The notes: generated by a model not told the origin, from the sequence alone. 64,000 bases of DNA from an uncultured Ruminiclostridium sp. (GCA_934490165.1 CAKSTB010000012.1:28651-92650); one strand, 5' to 3'. Positions 17,076-25,597 are shown, counted from the first letter of the stretch. Numbers and translations: made by a program.

Positions 17076-17740
17076 CGGAAAGATCAAACTCATTTTCCGG
17101 ATCGGTAAAACTGCCCGCAGAGCTGATACCGATATCGGATATTGATGCAGAGCTTTCAAAAGCGCGGGAGGATGAAACGGACTTTTGCTCAACGGATTTT
17201 TCAAAGCTTGTCTGCGACAGCACCGACTTCTCTTCCCTTTATTTCAAGAACTGCCTGTTCAAAGGCAGTCGCTTCACAGCCTGCGATTTTTCAAAATGCA
17301 CGTTCATCGACTGCGTTTTCAAGGGCTGTGATATATCAAACTGCGATTTCACCGAGAGCTATTTCAGAGCCTGCTCCTTTACCTCATGCAAGGCTGTCGG
17401 AGCGGCTTTCAAGGGCTCTTATCATAAGAATGTGAGCTTTGACGGCGGCAGCTTTGAGCTGTCGGACTTTCAACGTTCAAAGCTTCAATCGGTGCGTATA
17501 ACGGACACCGACTTCTCCTCTGCTCTGTTTTCTTCATGCGAGATAAAGCAGACGGAGCTTAAAAACGTCACGCTTGCAAAAGCGGTGTTCTTCGGGACTA
17601 AGCTTGCGGGGCTTGACTTCACCTCCTGTAATATTGACGGTCTTACCGTTTCGGATACGGGAGCGGAACTCAAAGGCGCTAAGGTCGATGTGTGGCAGGC
17701 GGCAATGTTTGCTAAGCTGCTCGGACTTATCGTCGAATGA
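17072..17740 (+). CDS. Pentapeptide-repeat protein
   Basis: 222 residues. From about residue 35 to 190 there is a run of pentapeptide repeats centred on Phe or Leu (CDFSK, CTFID, CVFKG, CDISN, CDFTE, CSFTS and so on), expected to fold into a right-handed quadrilateral beta-helix. The C-terminus ends in WQAAMFAKLLGLIVE, a cap common in this family. Some members mimic DNA and protect gyrase, but most have unknown roles and none can be assigned here. It is coupled by ATGA to the lipoprotein upstream and precedes purD by 25 bases. Confidence 0.85.
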   Translation: MTERSNSFSGSVKLPAELIPISDIDAELSKAREDETDFCSTDFSKLVCDSTDFSSLYFKNCLFKGSRFTACDFSKCTFIDCVFKGCDISNCDFTESYFRACSFTSCKAVGAAFKGSYHKNVSFDGGSFELSDFQRSKLQSVRITDTDFSSALFSSCEIKQTELKNVTLAKAVFFGTKLAGLDFTSCNIDGLTVSDTGAELKGAKVDVWQAAMFAKLLGLIVE

Positions 17741-17765
17741 AAAATAAAAGAAAGGTCATAAAAAT

Positions 17766-19046
17766 ATGAACGTACTTGTAATAGGCGGCGGCGGAAGAGA
17801 GCACGCCATAATAACAGCTCTCGCAAAATCAGGCAAGGTCGACAAGCTGTATGCCGCACCCGGCAACGGCGGTATTTCAAAATATGCCGAGTGCTTTAAC
17901 GTAAAAGCGACCGATATTGACGGCTGTGTGGAGCTTGCAAAGAAGCTTCAGCCGGACTATGTATTCGTAGCACCCGATGACCCGCTGGTTATGGGTATGG
18001 TGGACAGGCTCAATGCTGAGGGCTTTAAGACATTCGGACCGAGAGCAAACGCCGCTATTCTTGAGGGCAGTAAGGTGTTCTCAAAGGCGCTGATGAAGAA
18101 GTACAACATTCCCACTGCGGCATATGAAACATTCACGGACGCTGACGAGGCTATAGCATACATCAAAAAGCAGAACAGCTTTCCCGCAGTTATCAAGTGT
18201 GATGGTCTTGCACTCGGCAAGGGCGTAATAATTGCAAAGGACGAGCAGGAAGCCGAGAACGCAGTGCGTTCAATGCTCCTTGACGGAAAGTTCGGCAAGT
18301 CCGGCAGTGAAATAGTTATCGAAGAATTTATGACAGGTCCTGAGGTAACCGTTCTTGCGTTCACAGACGGCAAGACGGTAAAGCCTATGATAAGCTCTAT
18401 GGATCACAAGCGTGCATACGACAATGACGAGGGGCTTAACACAGGCGGTATGGGCACAATAGCGCCGAACCCGCTCTATACTCCCGACAAACAGCAGGAA
18501 TGTATGGAAAAGATATTCCTGCCCACTATAAAGGCTATGGCGACTGAGGGCAGACCATTCAAGGGTTGTCTTTATTTCGGACTTATGCTCACTCCTAACG
18601 GTGCAAAGGTGATTGAGTACAACTGCCGTTTCGGCGACCCCGAAACACAGGTAGTTCTCCCCTTACTTGAAACAGACATTATGGATATAATCGAGGCTAT
18701 ATGGGAAGAAAAGCTCGATACGCTTGATATAAAGTGGAGCGACAAGTCATGCGCCTGCGTTGTTATGGCAAGCGGCGGCTATCCCGAAAAGTACGAAACA
18801 GGCAAGGTAATAAGCGGACTTGACGAGAACGGTCAGTGTGAGGGCGCATTCGTATATCACGCGGGCACAAAGCTTGAGGACGGCAAGTTCCTTACAGCGG
18901 GCGGCAGAGTTCTCGGAGTTACCGCTTACGGCGATACATTACAGGAGGCTCTCGACACAGCCTATAAGGCAGTAGGCACTATAAGCTTTGAAAAGGCACA
19001 TTATCGTCACGATATCGGCAAAAAAGCGCTTTCTGCATTAAAATAA
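17766..19046 (+). CDS. purD: Phosphoribosylamine--glycine ligase (GAR synthetase)
   Basis: ATP-grasp ligase making GAR from phosphoribosylamine and glycine. The 426 residues start MNVLVIGGGGREHA and contain GPRANAAILEGSK (near 94), the ATP-grasp segment VIKCDGLALGKGVI (near 143), NTGGMGTIAPNP (near 223) and YNCRFGDPETQ (near 282). Length is standard. AAAGAAAGG precedes the ATG. It is separated from the other pur genes by three unrelated genes and a terminator. Confidence 0.97.
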   Translation: MNVLVIGGGGREHAIITALAKSGKVDKLYAAPGNGGISKYAECFNVKATDIDGCVELAKKLQPDYVFVAPDDPLVMGMVDRLNAEGFKTFGPRANAAILEGSKVFSKALMKKYNIPTAAYETFTDADEAIAYIKKQNSFPAVIKCDGLALGKGVIIAKDEQEAENAVRSMLLDGKFGKSGSEIVIEEFMTGPEVTVLAFTDGKTVKPMISSMDHKRAYDNDEGLNTGGMGTIAPNPLYTPDKQQECMEKIFLPTIKAMATEGRPFKGCLYFGLMLTPNGAKVIEYNCRFGDPETQVVLPLLETDIMDIIEAIWEEKLDTLDIKWSDKSCACVVMASGGYPEKYETGKVISGLDENGQCEGAFVYHAGTKLEDGKFLTAGGRVLGVTAYGDTLQEALDTAYKAVGTISFEKAHYRHDIGKKALSALK

Positions 19047-19060
19047 TTCCCAAAAAACAC

Positions 19061-19089
19061 TTGCATTTCATTTCCTTTTATGTTATAAT
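19061..19089 (+). promoter_or_regulatory. Promoter of secG
   Basis: TTGCAT (19061-19066) and TATAAT (19084-19089), 17-base spacer, shortly after the purD stop. Confidence 0.8.
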
Positions 19090-19174
19090 AGCATTTGCGT
19101 GTTAGAATAATTTTGGGTTTGTACGATAAACAGACACTCGGACATACCCGTATTCCTATAAGGAGGACATATAA

Positions 19175-19633
19175 ATGGGAATATTAGAAATAATCAGTGC
19201 TATTGTTCTGATTATTGCCTGTGTTTTCATCGTACTCGTGGTACTTATGCAGGATACAAAGCAGGGTATGTCACAGACGATTACAGGCGGTAGTGCAGAC
19301 AATTATTATCAGAGAAATTCAGGACGTTCAAACGAGGCTAAGTTGAACAGACTTACAAAGATCGCCGCAATAATCTTCTTTGTTGTTGCTCTTGTTGTTA
19401 ACTTCATCGTTATGTACAGCGGTAACTTCAATAAGACAGACAATTCTTCGACAACAAGCTCCGCAACATCATCTGTAACATCTTCCGTTACAAGTGACGA
19501 TTCGTCAGCTTCATCAGCATCTTCCGATGCTTCATCGACAGATTCTTCCGCTTCTTCATCTGACGCTTCTTCTGCTGATTCCTCAGTAGCCGAGTCTTCA
19601 TCTGAAACAAGCACAGAATCATCTGCCGAATAA
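19175..19633 (+). CDS. secG: SecG translocase subunit with Ser-rich C-terminal extension
   Basis: Auxiliary subunit of the SecYEG channel. Residues 1-88 have the SecG pattern: helix 1 (EIISAIVLIIACVFIVLVVLMQ), the conserved loop DTKQGMSQTITGGSADNYYQ, and helix 2 (AAIIFFVVALVVNFIVMYSG). The protein then continues with about 60 residues of almost pure Ser, Thr, Ala, Asp and Glu, giving 152 residues where 75-90 is usual. With both ends outside the membrane, as known for SecG, the tail would face the cell surface. AAGGAGGA precedes the ATG. Confidence 0.92.
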   Translation: MGILEIISAIVLIIACVFIVLVVLMQDTKQGMSQTITGGSADNYYQRNSGRSNEAKLNRLTKIAAIIFFVVALVVNFIVMYSGNFNKTDNSSTTSSATSSVTSSVTSDDSSASSASSDASSTDSSASSSDASSADSSVAESSSETSTESSAE

Positions 19634-19657
19634 TTCGGTATTTCAGGCGTTTTAAAG

Positions 19658-19686
19658 GCTGTCGCATTGCGGCAGCTTTTTTTAAC
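19658..19686 (+). terminator. Intrinsic terminator of secG
   Basis: GCTGTCGC (19658-19665) and GCGGCAGC (19669-19676) form an 8-bp stem with one G-T pair and a 3-base loop, followed by TTTTTTT. Confidence 0.85.
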
Positions 19687-19709
19687 ACTTTTTTTGATAA
19701 ATTGGGGTA

Positions 19710-19738
19710 TTGAAAAATTAAGTAAATTGTGTTATAAT
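19710..19738 (+). promoter_or_regulatory. Promoter of the 19.8-kb lipoprotein gene
   Basis: TTGAAA (19710-19715) and TATAAT (19733-19738), 17-base spacer. Confidence 0.75.
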
Positions 19739-19796
19739 TTAATAGCGACATTAACTGATTTTAGTTTAATCGTAATAATTCAGAGAGGTATTTACA

Positions 19797-20900
19797 ATGT
19801 ACAAAAAATTTATAGCAGGTATCCTTGCCTTATGCACAATTGCCGCTTTATCAGGCTGTGCAGAATCTACCGATAACAGTTCAACAATCGACAACACCGA
19901 TAGTTCAGTCAGTGAATCATCTGATGCAGAATCTTCGACAATATCGTCAGAAGAAAGTTCACAGGCAGAAGAATCGGACAGCAACAACGAAGAAAGCTCC
20001 GACAACAAAAACGACAACAAAACCTCGGGTAATGAATTTACGCAGGACGAGATTGACGAATGGATGATGACAACGCCACTTGAATCACGTTTCGGAGATA
20101 AGCTTTTCCCCTTGCTCAAAAAGCAGTCAAGAGAGCTTCATTCAAACCGTATCTTCACAACATTTAAAAATAAGGACGAGCCGAAAGAGTTAAAGGTAAA
20201 CTACTTATCGCTTGAAATGTTAGGCGACAAATTCACGTGGAATGGCTCTCCAATTACCGTTGAACAGAATGATAACGAACTGAAGGTGCTCACCGACACA
20301 GATGAAGATTTTGAACTGTACGCTCCGTCTTTTATAAAAATCGGTGACAAACTGCTTATCTATCATGAACTCGGCAGATCCACATACCGTCTTGCCAAAG
20401 CACACTTATACGACAAAGACGGCAAAGAGGTAGGCTCTAAGGAATATACACAGTCGGGTGAAGGCGCTTCTCTGTATCTGTTCGGAGATCTGCCCGAAAA
20501 TGTTGCATCGTTCTCTTTTGACTATGCAAGAGGATATTCAAGCTATTTTGGAGAACTTAAAGAAGGCGATGAATATTTCGACTTTGACTATAACGTAATG
20601 TCAACCGCTAATGATTTTGCAAAGGACGGATGGGATTTCGGCTATGATGCAAACTGTGCACGCGATATTTCCAAAAATCCTTATAAAGATAATTACGATG
20701 AGGGTACACGCTATGCAATTTTCAGACAAGACAGCGACTTCCCTTTCAGAAACCGTCACCTTACTATAATAGGGATATCTGTCGGCGATGACGGCGAATG
20801 TTCTGACATTGTAGAAAAAACTTTCACGGTTACTACTCAAAAGGGCTATGACGCACAGCTCCTTGAAGAAAACAAGTTCTGGCTTCATATAAATGACTGA
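19797..20900 (+). CDS. Lipoprotein of unknown function
   Basis: 367-residue secreted lipoprotein. The signal peptide ends in the lipobox LSGC (Cys21). An acidic Ser/Glu/Asn-rich linker follows to about residue 80. The C-terminal domain, from about 84 (DEIDEWMMTTPLESRFGDK), has no family I recognise. It contains many alternating hydrophobic strands and aromatic residues, suggesting a beta-rich extracellular domain. It is monocistronic, with its own promoter and terminator. Confidence 0.8.
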   Translation: MYKKFIAGILALCTIAALSGCAESTDNSSTIDNTDSSVSESSDAESSTISSEESSQAEESDSNNEESSDNKNDNKTSGNEFTQDEIDEWMMTTPLESRFGDKLFPLLKKQSRELHSNRIFTTFKNKDEPKELKVNYLSLEMLGDKFTWNGSPITVEQNDNELKVLTDTDEDFELYAPSFIKIGDKLLIYHELGRSTYRLAKAHLYDKDGKEVGSKEYTQSGEGASLYLFGDLPENVASFSFDYARGYSSYFGELKEGDEYFDFDYNVMSTANDFAKDGWDFGYDANCARDISKNPYKDNYDEGTRYAIFRQDSDFPFRNRHLTIIGISVGDDGECSDIVEKTFTVTTQKGYDAQLLEENKFWLHIND

Positions 20901-20914
20901 GAAATAACGTTACG

Positions 20915-20946
20915 GTTCTCTGCACTATGCAGAGAACTTAATTTTT
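20915..20946 (+). terminator. Intrinsic terminator after the lipoprotein gene
   Basis: GTTCTCTGCA (20915-20924) pairs perfectly with TGCAGAGAAC (20928-20937) around CTA, then TTAATTTTT. Confidence 0.85.
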
Positions 20947-21039
20947 GCACATTTGCTTACTGACGTTAAAAAAAACGCCCTGCTATGATACAATGTAATC
21001 AATGATTGTTTGAACAAAACTTACTCGGAGGGACATCAA

Positions 21040-21222
21040 ATGAAAAAAAAGAAGTGTATCGCCATTTGCGGTTTTGCTTTTTCAGCATTCCTTCTCATCT
21101 GTATGGTCATAAACTTATTTAAGGGGCATATCGTAGCCGCTGTATGTAGTCTTGGAGCGTGTTTCTTCTTTTTTGCTCTGTCTTTATTAACTTATAAAAA
21201 CAGCAAAGACAGCAACCCGTAA
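21040..21222 (+). CDS. Small membrane protein (60 aa)
   Basis: 60 residues with a Lys-rich start (MKKKKC) and two hydrophobic segments (about 6-23 and 30-48). The start at 21040 follows a strong GGAGGG. No family is recognised. It lies upstream of the two-component system, which has its own promoter. Confidence 0.65.
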   Translation: MKKKKCIAICGFAFSAFLLICMVINLFKGHIVAAVCSLGACFFFFALSLLTYKNSKDSNP

Positions 21223-21275
21223 ATCAATCCCTTGCAAATCATCCGACATCAGATTTTACACAAAATCTTATACGC

Positions 21276-21308
21276 TCTAAGGCTGTTCTAAGTTAACCCT
21301 ACTATAAT
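21276..21308 (+). promoter_or_regulatory. Two-component system promoter with TCTAAG direct repeat
   Basis: TCTAAG (21276-21281), 5 bases, TCTAAG (21287-21292), 10 bases, TATAAT (21303-21308). The 11-base repeat period matches how OmpR-family regulators bind. There is no good -35, as expected for an activated promoter. The same layout occurs at 47108-47140. Confidence 0.7.
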
Positions 21309-21335
21309 ATCAATATCATAAAGGACGGTGATATT

Positions 21336-22019
21336 ATGAAGCTACTGTTTGCAGAAGATGAGGTCAGTATGGCTGAGGCTGTTACTGACATTCTGACATA
21401 TCATAATTATACGGTGGATACGGTTTATGACGGTGCGGACGCTCTTGATTACGCAAGAGCCGAGCAGTATGACGGAATAATTCTCGATATAATGATGCCG
21501 AAAAAGAGCGGCTTAGAGGTACTTAAAACACTCAGGAGCGAGGGAAACACCACCCCTATACTCCTGCTTACCGCAAAAGCCGAGGTCGAGGACAGGATAG
21601 CGGGGCTTGATATGGGTGCGGACGACTATCTTCCGAAGCCGTTTGTAATGGGCGAGCTTCTTTCCCGTGTCAGAGCAATGCTCCGCAGAAAAGATCAGTT
21701 CACGCCCGACATAATGACATTCGGCAACGTATCGCTCAATCTCAGCAGCTGTGAGCTTAAAGGTCCGTTGCAGTCGGTCGTACTGCCCAAGATAGAATAT
21801 AAGCTTATGGAGCTTCTGATGCTCAACAAGGGTATCTACCTTTCCACCGAGGACATTCTCGTAAAGGTATGGGGCTATGAGAGCGATGCGGAGAGCGGCG
21901 CAGTATGGGTATACATATCCTATGTCAGAAAACGTCTTGCCGCTGTCGGTGCTGACATTGAGATAAAAGCAAAGCGCGGTGTAGGCTATACTTTGGCAAA
22001 GATCGGAGATGCCGACTGA
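21336..22019 (+). CDS. Response regulator, OmpR/PhoB family
   Basis: 227 residues. The receiver domain (1-120) has the acidic pair near the start (EDE), phospho-acceptor Asp51 in LDIMMP, Thr in LLLTAKA near 80, and the KPF lysine near 103. The winged-helix DNA-binding domain (130-222) ends VRKRLAAVGADIEIKAKRGVGYTL. It overlaps the histidine kinase gene by one base. The direct repeats at its own promoter suggest autoregulation. Confidence 0.95.
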   Translation: MKLLFAEDEVSMAEAVTDILTYHNYTVDTVYDGADALDYARAEQYDGIILDIMMPKKSGLEVLKTLRSEGNTTPILLLTAKAEVEDRIAGLDMGADDYLPKPFVMGELLSRVRAMLRRKDQFTPDIMTFGNVSLNLSSCELKGPLQSVVLPKIEYKLMELLMLNKGIYLSTEDILVKVWGYESDAESGAVWVYISYVRKRLAAVGADIEIKAKRGVGYTLAKIGDAD

Positions 22020-23410
22020 TGGTAAAACAGCTACAGAAAAAATTTATAATATCCGCTATGACAGCGGTAACTATCCTGCTTGTAGTGCTTATCGGCGGGA
22101 TAAATGTCTTTAATTATCTCACAACGAGCGGCGACAATGACAGGCTTATGGAAATGCTCGGCAACAGCTTTGAAGCGTCTACTATGTGGAACGGCAATGA
22201 TACCTCCGACAATACTCAGCCGCCGCAGGACACAAACGATACTCAGCAAAATACTGCTACAGACACAGCTACATCGGGCAATCAGAATGATCCCGATTTT
22301 CAACCTCCGCAGGACAACGGCGCAAAGCCGCCCGATGACAAAAAGAACGGCGATTTCGGAAAGCACGACAAGGACGCATTGAAATCCGCAAGATATGCCG
22401 CCGCGGCACTGAGCAGTGACGGCAATATACTGAGAACAGATGTTACCCACATATCATCGCTTACAGAGGACGAGGTGACGGCGATCACAGAAGCAATCAA
22501 AAACACTGCCGAGGGAACAGGCAGTTACAGCGGCTATCTGTACCGCATAAGCAATTCGGTACGTACCGGTGGTCGCATCATAATATTGCTTGACAACAGT
22601 ATGCAGATAAGCTCATTCTTTACGGTACTGTTTATATCTGTCGGCGCAGGAATATTCGGCTGGCTTCTGATGTTACTGCTTGTTATTCTGCTTTCAAAGA
22701 AAACGATCGCCCCTGTTGCACGCAGTATTGAAAAGCAAAAGCAGTTTGTCACAAATGCGGGTCATGAGATAAAGACACCGCTTGCCATTATCCTTGCGAA
22801 TACAGACGCGATGGAGCTTCACAACGGTGAGAATAAGTGGAGCAAAAATATCCGTGCACAGACGCTCCGCCTTAGCGGACTTATGCAAAATCTTCTTATG
22901 CTCGCTAAAATGGACGAAAGCTCCGCAAAGCTTCCGATGTGCGGCTTTGACATAAGCACGGCGGCGGAAGATACGGTAAATGCGTTTATAGAGCCTGCCG
23001 CCCTCAAGGGTGTGATGATAGAGCAGGATATTCAGAAAGAGCTCAACCTTAACGGAAACCGCGACAGCATAATACAGCTTATGACGGTGCTCCTTGACAA
23101 TGCGGTGAAGTACACCGAAAGCGGCGGTACTATAAGAGCAAAGCTCAGCGGCAACGAAAAGAATATAACGCTCAGCATAGCAAATACCTGCGAGCCCATA
23201 GACCACCCCGAAAAGCTGTTTGACCGCTTTTACCGCGGTGACAGCGCCAGAACGCAGAAAAACGGCGGCTACGGTATAGGCTTATCTGTGGCACAGGCAA
23301 TAGCGGAGCTTCATAAAGGCACTATCACAGCGGAAAACATAACCGATACATCTCCTAATAATCCCGATATTGACACGGATAATATGCTTATGTTTACGGT
23401 CAAAATATGA
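22019..23410 (+). CDS. Sensor histidine kinase
   Basis: 463 residues. Helix 1 (about 10-33) is followed by an extracytoplasmic region of about 165 residues. That region contains a low-complexity stretch rich in Asn, Asp, Gln and Pro (55-120), with repeats of PPQD and PPDD. Helix 2 lies near 200-225, then the HisKA box NAGHEIKTPLAI with His249. The ATPase domain carries the N box (LLDNAVKYTE), DRFYRGDSAR and the GYGIGLSVAQAI glycine box. No HAMP domain is obvious. It forms a pair with the upstream regulator; the ligand is unknown. Confidence 0.94.
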   Translation: MVKQLQKKFIISAMTAVTILLVVLIGGINVFNYLTTSGDNDRLMEMLGNSFEASTMWNGNDTSDNTQPPQDTNDTQQNTATDTATSGNQNDPDFQPPQDNGAKPPDDKKNGDFGKHDKDALKSARYAAAALSSDGNILRTDVTHISSLTEDEVTAITEAIKNTAEGTGSYSGYLYRISNSVRTGGRIIILLDNSMQISSFFTVLFISVGAGIFGWLLMLLLVILLSKKTIAPVARSIEKQKQFVTNAGHEIKTPLAIILANTDAMELHNGENKWSKNIRAQTLRLSGLMQNLLMLAKMDESSAKLPMCGFDISTAAEDTVNAFIEPAALKGVMIEQDIQKELNLNGNRDSIIQLMTVLLDNAVKYTESGGTIRAKLSGNEKNITLSIANTCEPIDHPEKLFDRFYRGDSARTQKNGGYGIGLSVAQAIAELHKGTITAENITDTSPNNPDIDTDNMLMFTVKI

Positions 23411-23412
23411 AT

Positions 23413-23462
23413 AAAAACGGTTTGCAAACGCTGGAATCAGCCGCTCGCAAACCGTTTTTAAC
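23413..23462 (+). terminator. Terminator of the two-component operon
   Basis: AAAAACGGTTTGC (23413-23425) pairs with GCAAACCGTTTTT (23447-23459) with a 21-base loop, ending in a T-run. Confidence 0.8.
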
Positions 23463-23533
23463 ATATATGAATTTTCTCATTGCTATTCGCGGCGGCACTT
23501 CTCCGCCCGACCCTATGGCAACTGTGATAATTA

Positions 23534-23836
23534 TCACACCACAGAAACTTCGATCACGATATTTCCCCTTGCGTCCTCATACCACGTTTCCCACGCGAAA
23601 TACTTATCCCAGCAGTCGCACTCGCAGAAATCCGTATATTCTGCATTGAATTCTTCGGCTTCTCCTACAGGCACGAGCCAACCGCTGCAATCTGCGGCGA
23701 TAAGTCCGTTCTTTACCTGTTCATGACCCTCTTTGCTGTCAAGAAAGAATACACAGTCCTTACTTTCAGCCGCCTGCTGTACCATCTCCATAAATTTTTC
23801 AAATCCGAGCGGCTCTCTGGTTCTGAGTCCCGTCAT
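23534..23836 (-). CDS. Hypothetical protein (100 aa)
   Basis: 100 residues, acidic and rich in aromatic residues and Cys (CECDCWDKYFAWETWYEDARG near the C-terminus). No family recognised. On the minus strand AAGGTG lies about 10 bases before the ATG, and the codon use looks like that of its neighbours. It is probably a real cytosolic protein, but the call rests only on the open frame and the ribosome site. Confidence 0.5.
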   Translation of the reverse strand: MTGLRTREPLGFEKFMEMVQQAAESKDCVFFLDSKEGHEQVKNGLIAADCSGWLVPVGEAEEFNAEYTDFCECDCWDKYFAWETWYEDARGNIVIEVSVV

Positions 23837-23920
23837 TTTAAATGCACCTTGCCTTTATCTCTTAATAATGTAATAATTATATCACTGCTCTGCCCTCAAG
23901 TCAACCGTGATATACAAAGA

Positions 23921-23949
23921 CTCAGAGCCGCCCACTTTCCGTGAGCGGC
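23921..23949. terminator. Hairpin terminator between two minus-strand small genes
   Basis: AGAGCCGC-CCAC and GTGA-GCGGCTCT form a 12-position stem with one mismatch around a 5-base loop, directly after the stop of the 57-aa gene. Weak T-tracts occur on both sides. Confidence 0.55.
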
Positions 23950-23963
23950 TCTTTGCTGTAAAA

Positions 23964-24137
23964 CTACATCTGGAGCGATTCTATTACCGCTCCTACAGCC
24001 TTTATCGCCTTGCCTGTTGCCTTCTTGACATTCTGTGTCTTGTTTGAGGTCATAGCCTTTGTAGCGGCAAAAGCGATACCGCCTGCTACCATTGCAGTAG
24101 CGGCACATATCATATTATTGGAAGTTTTCTTGCTCAT
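23964..24137 (-). CDS. Small protein with one hydrophobic segment (57 aa)
   Basis: 57 residues starting MSKKTSNNMICAATAMVAGG. A hydrophobic Ala/Gly-rich segment (about 9-27) is followed by a basic Lys-rich amphipathic tail (TKAMTSNKTQNVKKATGKAIKAVG). The layout resembles short YtxH-like membrane-associated proteins, though I cannot assign a family. AAAGGA precedes the ATG, and a hairpin follows the stop. A frame on the same strand but offset (ending at 24108) is less likely to be coding. Confidence 0.6.
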   Translation of the reverse strand: MSKKTSNNMICAATAMVAGGIAFAATKAMTSNKTQNVKKATGKAIKAVGAVIESLQM

Positions 24138-24304
24138 TTTCCATTATCCTTTCATATCCGCCGTTTTCGGCTCGTTAATATATTGTGTTTTAAGCTCGGA
24201 AATATTGCAAGATAAATTTTACAAGGGCAGTTTCCAATAAGACCGCTTTTTGCAGTAAAAAATGCCATTCATACGGCAAACGTTTCATATATAAATTTTA
24301 CATC

Positions 24305-24333
24305 TCGACAATTCGGAAATTTTATGTTAAAAT
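24305..24333 (+). promoter_or_regulatory. Promoter of the pyridoxamine kinase gene
   Basis: TCGACA (24305-24310) and TAAAAT (24328-24333), 17-base spacer. Confidence 0.65.
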
Positions 24334-24367
24334 ATAACCGATGTGTAAACAGAAAGGACGATTTTTA

Positions 24368-25231
24368 ATGTCGCATCATAAAATAATAGCGGCTATCCAT
24401 GACCTCTCGGGCTATGGACGATGCTCGCTTTCGGTTATAATACCTGTTATATCAGCCATGGGGATACAGGTCTGTCCCGTTCCCACCGCCGTCATGTCTA
24501 CTCATACCGGCGGCTTTACCGATATAGTTATGGAGGATCTTACAGACCACATTTCCGCCTGCTATCAGCATTACGAAAAGCTGGGGCTGAAATTTGACGC
24601 GGTGTACAGCGGCTTTCTCTCTTCTCCGAAGCAGGTAGACTGCTGTCTTGAGTTCCTGCAGGGAAACCAGAATTCTTTGAAAGTCGTTGACCCGGTAATG
24701 GGCGACAACGGCAAGCCGTACAGCACCTACACTCCCGAGCTTATACGCCGTATGAAGGAGCTTGTAGATGCCGCAGATGTAATTACTCCGAACCTCACTG
24801 AAACCTGTATGCTTCTCGGTGAAGAGTGCCCTGCGATGATGTCGGTGTCACAGGCGCGCTCGTGGCTTGCACGGCTGAGCGATAAGCCGAGGATAGTGGT
24901 AATAAAGGGCGTTCCGCTGATCGACGACGACGGTCAGAAGCTCTCCAATGTTGGCTTTGACAGGGAAAGCGGCAGCTTCTGGCGCATTGACTGGGATCAT
25001 ATCCCTGTACATTATCCCGGTACAGGCGACATATTTACTTCTGTGCTTACCGCTTCTCTTCTGAAAGGCGAAAGCCTGCCCATTGCGCTCAATCGCGCAA
25101 CTACTTTCACTGAGATCGCAGTAAAGACTACCTACAGCTACGGTACAGAACCGCGCCTGGGTGTTCTGTTTGAAGACTGCCTGAGCTGGCTTATGACAAA
25201 CACCGTACTCAGCGATTATAAGAAGCTGTGA
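24368..25231 (+). CDS. pdxY: Pyridoxamine/pyridoxal kinase
   Basis: 287-residue ribokinase-like enzyme phosphorylating B6 vitamers. Recognised from AIHDLSGYGRCSL (near 9), PTAVMSTHTGGF (near 38), VVDPVMGDNGK (near 110), the ITPNLTE segment (near 143) and the C-terminal GTGDIFTSVLTASLLKG, with the catalytic Asp in GTGD. PdxY and PdxK differ little here and the symbol is provisional. The start at 24368 follows AGAAAGGACG. Confidence 0.88.
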   Translation: MSHHKIIAAIHDLSGYGRCSLSVIIPVISAMGIQVCPVPTAVMSTHTGGFTDIVMEDLTDHISACYQHYEKLGLKFDAVYSGFLSSPKQVDCCLEFLQGNQNSLKVVDPVMGDNGKPYSTYTPELIRRMKELVDAADVITPNLTETCMLLGEECPAMMSVSQARSWLARLSDKPRIVVIKGVPLIDDDGQKLSNVGFDRESGSFWRIDWDHIPVHYPGTGDIFTSVLTASLLKGESLPIALNRATTFTEIAVKTTYSYGTEPRLGVLFEDCLSWLMTNTVLSDYKKL

Positions 25232-25261
25232 TACGGCTTTATAAAATTTTTGTTTACTTAT

Positions 25262-25296
25262 AACCGCTCTGACGCATAGCAGAGCGGTTTCGCTGT
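25262..25296 (+). terminator. Terminator after pyridoxamine kinase
   Basis: AACCGCTCTG (25262-25271) pairs perfectly with CAGAGCGGTT (25280-25289), followed by a T-rich stretch. Confidence 0.75.
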
Positions 25297-25333
25297 TATT
25301 GTTCAAAAAATCTAAAAAATTGTCGAAAAAGGG

Positions 25334-25362
25334 TTGACAACCACTGAAATTTATGCTAAAAT
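25334..25362 (+). promoter_or_regulatory. Upstream tRNA operon promoter (P1)
   Basis: TTGACA (25334-25339) and TAAAAT (25357-25362), 17-base spacer, in tandem with a second promoter 99 bases downstream. Confidence 0.7.
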
Positions 25363-25432
25363 ATTATCTGTTGTCACGGCACAGCAAAACCAAGAAGAGT
25401 AAAACAAAATTAAAAAAAGTTTTAAAAAACTC

Positions 25433-25461
25433 TTGACAAGCGGTTTTGAATATGTTATAAT
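25433..25461 (+). promoter_or_regulatory. tRNA operon promoter (P2)
   Basis: Perfect consensus TTGACA (25433-25438) and TATAAT (25456-25461) with a 17-base spacer, 39 bases before the tRNA-Thr. Confidence 0.9.
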
Positions 25462-25500
25462 ATAACACGTCGATTGACAAAGAAACAAATAACAAAACAA

Positions 25501-25576
25501 GCTGGTGTAGCTCAGTTGGTAGAGCAGCTGATTTGTAATCAGCAGGTCGGGGGTTCGAGTCCGTCCACCAGCTCCA
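25501..25576 (+). tRNA. tRNA-Thr (anticodon TGT)
   Basis: 76 bases. The acceptor stem GCTGGTG/CACCAGC is perfect, the D arm GCTC/GAGC, the anticodon stem GCTGA/TCAGC with loop TTTGTAA, and the T loop TTCGAGT. CCA is encoded. The T stem (GGGGG/CCGTC) carries one G-G mismatch. Confidence 0.96.
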
Positions 25577-25597
25577 ATTTTTTCTTTAATTTAATAT

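Noticed and set aside
19309..19614. Minus-strand acidic open frame opposite secG
   Set aside because: It is the complement of the Ser-rich repeat coding region and has no start signals.
23896..24108. Minus-strand open frame overlapping the 57-aa gene
   Set aside because: Its composition is that of a shadow frame (Arg/Cys/Gly-rich), while the offset frame has a good ribosome site and a coherent hydrophobic segment.
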